A stretch of DNA of 37,103 nucleotides from Lysobacteraceae bacterium (GTDB taxonomy: Bacteria; Pseudomonadota; Gammaproteobacteria; Xanthomonadales; Rhodanobacteraceae), in NCBI GenBank assembly GCA_028866435.1, contig JAGWIC010000026.1, positions 1 through 37,103 of the forward strand, written 5' to 3'. The position numbers and the translations under genes were made by a program. Each line of letters starts with the position of its first letter. Position 1 is the first letter of the stretch. The notes below the pieces were generated by a model that worked only from the letters and a program-made list of their open reading frames with translations, was not told where the DNA came from and did no database searches. This document shows, piece by piece, positions 37,047-37,103 of this stretch.

Positions 37047-37103
37047 AGGGTCTCGCCTCCTTGATTGTCCGCATCTGACTCGTTTCCTGACCTATTCGGC
37101 ATC
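37043..37103 (-). CDS. Possible C-terminal end of an upstream gene coupled to SIR2
   Basis: A minus-strand frame is open from the window edge and ends TGA at 37043-37045, overlapping the SIR2 GTG by 4 nt (GTGA). The visible tail reads PNRSGNESDADNQGGETL, hydrophilic like a C-terminus. The SIR2 ribosome site lies inside it. Such overlaps usually mean a co-transcribed gene upstream, but only 20 codons are visible. Confidence 0.35.
   Translation of the reverse strand, partial: MPNRSGNESDADNQGGETL

Overview
The window is mostly high-GC DNA with tightly packed, often 4-nt-overlapping genes. The gene set points to a gammaproteobacterium of the Xanthomonadales, probably Rhodanobacteraceae (Rhodanobacter-like): a copper nitrite reductase with a C-terminal cytochrome c, split class II ribonucleotide reductase, a lysine/alanine-rich H1-like protein and a large TonB-dependent receptor. 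The organism is inferred, not proven.

Layout. (1) 1-2806, minus: a denitrification operon nirK (NirK-cytochrome c fusion) - nirV-like - SCO-type copper chaperone (cut by the window edge), with an FNR/DNR-like site at 2863-2880. (2) 3413-4561, plus: a membrane diguanylate cyclase. (3) 4644-5941, minus: an ECF sigma factor and its ChrR-type zinc anti-sigma factor, divergent from (4) 6090-13417, plus: a translationally coupled eight-gene lipid operon (desaturase, FAD oxidoreductase, DUF1365, CFA-synthase-like methyltransferase, DUF2878, DUF1295, second CFA-like methyltransferase, lipocalin). The shared intergenic region carries two divergent copies of TGCATCC-N16-CGTA, probably the sigma factor's own promoters. 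This looks like a singlet-oxygen/photo-oxidative membrane-lipid remodelling regulon. (5) 13560-14051: a low-molecular-weight phosphotyrosine phosphatase, followed by REP-like and tandem repeats.

(6) 14335-19157, minus: AdoCbl-dependent ribonucleotide reductase split into nrdJa and nrdJb with a histone-H1-like gene between them. NrdJa is interrupted exactly before its catalytic cysteine by a 374-residue LAGLIDADG intein. Tandem NrdR-box-like sites lie upstream. (7) 19506-24730, plus: a periplasmic DegP/MucD-type protease with a sigma-E-like promoter, a phosphate-binding-like protein carrying a LysM, a HAD hydrolase and an M17 aminopeptidase. (8) 25368-31662, plus: a TonB-dependent receptor, a TPR-sulfotransferase and a TPR-aspartyl/asparaginyl beta-hydroxylase.

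(9) 31731-37103: an accessory region of visibly lower GC. It starts with an IS3-family element whose right end has cut into a small HEPN-like gene (Rx5H motif). A KTSC-domain gene and a SIR2-HerA pair, a known anti-phage defence architecture, follow. All accessory genes are on the minus strand, and the SIR2 start overlaps a reading frame running in from beyond the window. This defence island and the ECF-controlled lipid operon are the two systems most worth following up.
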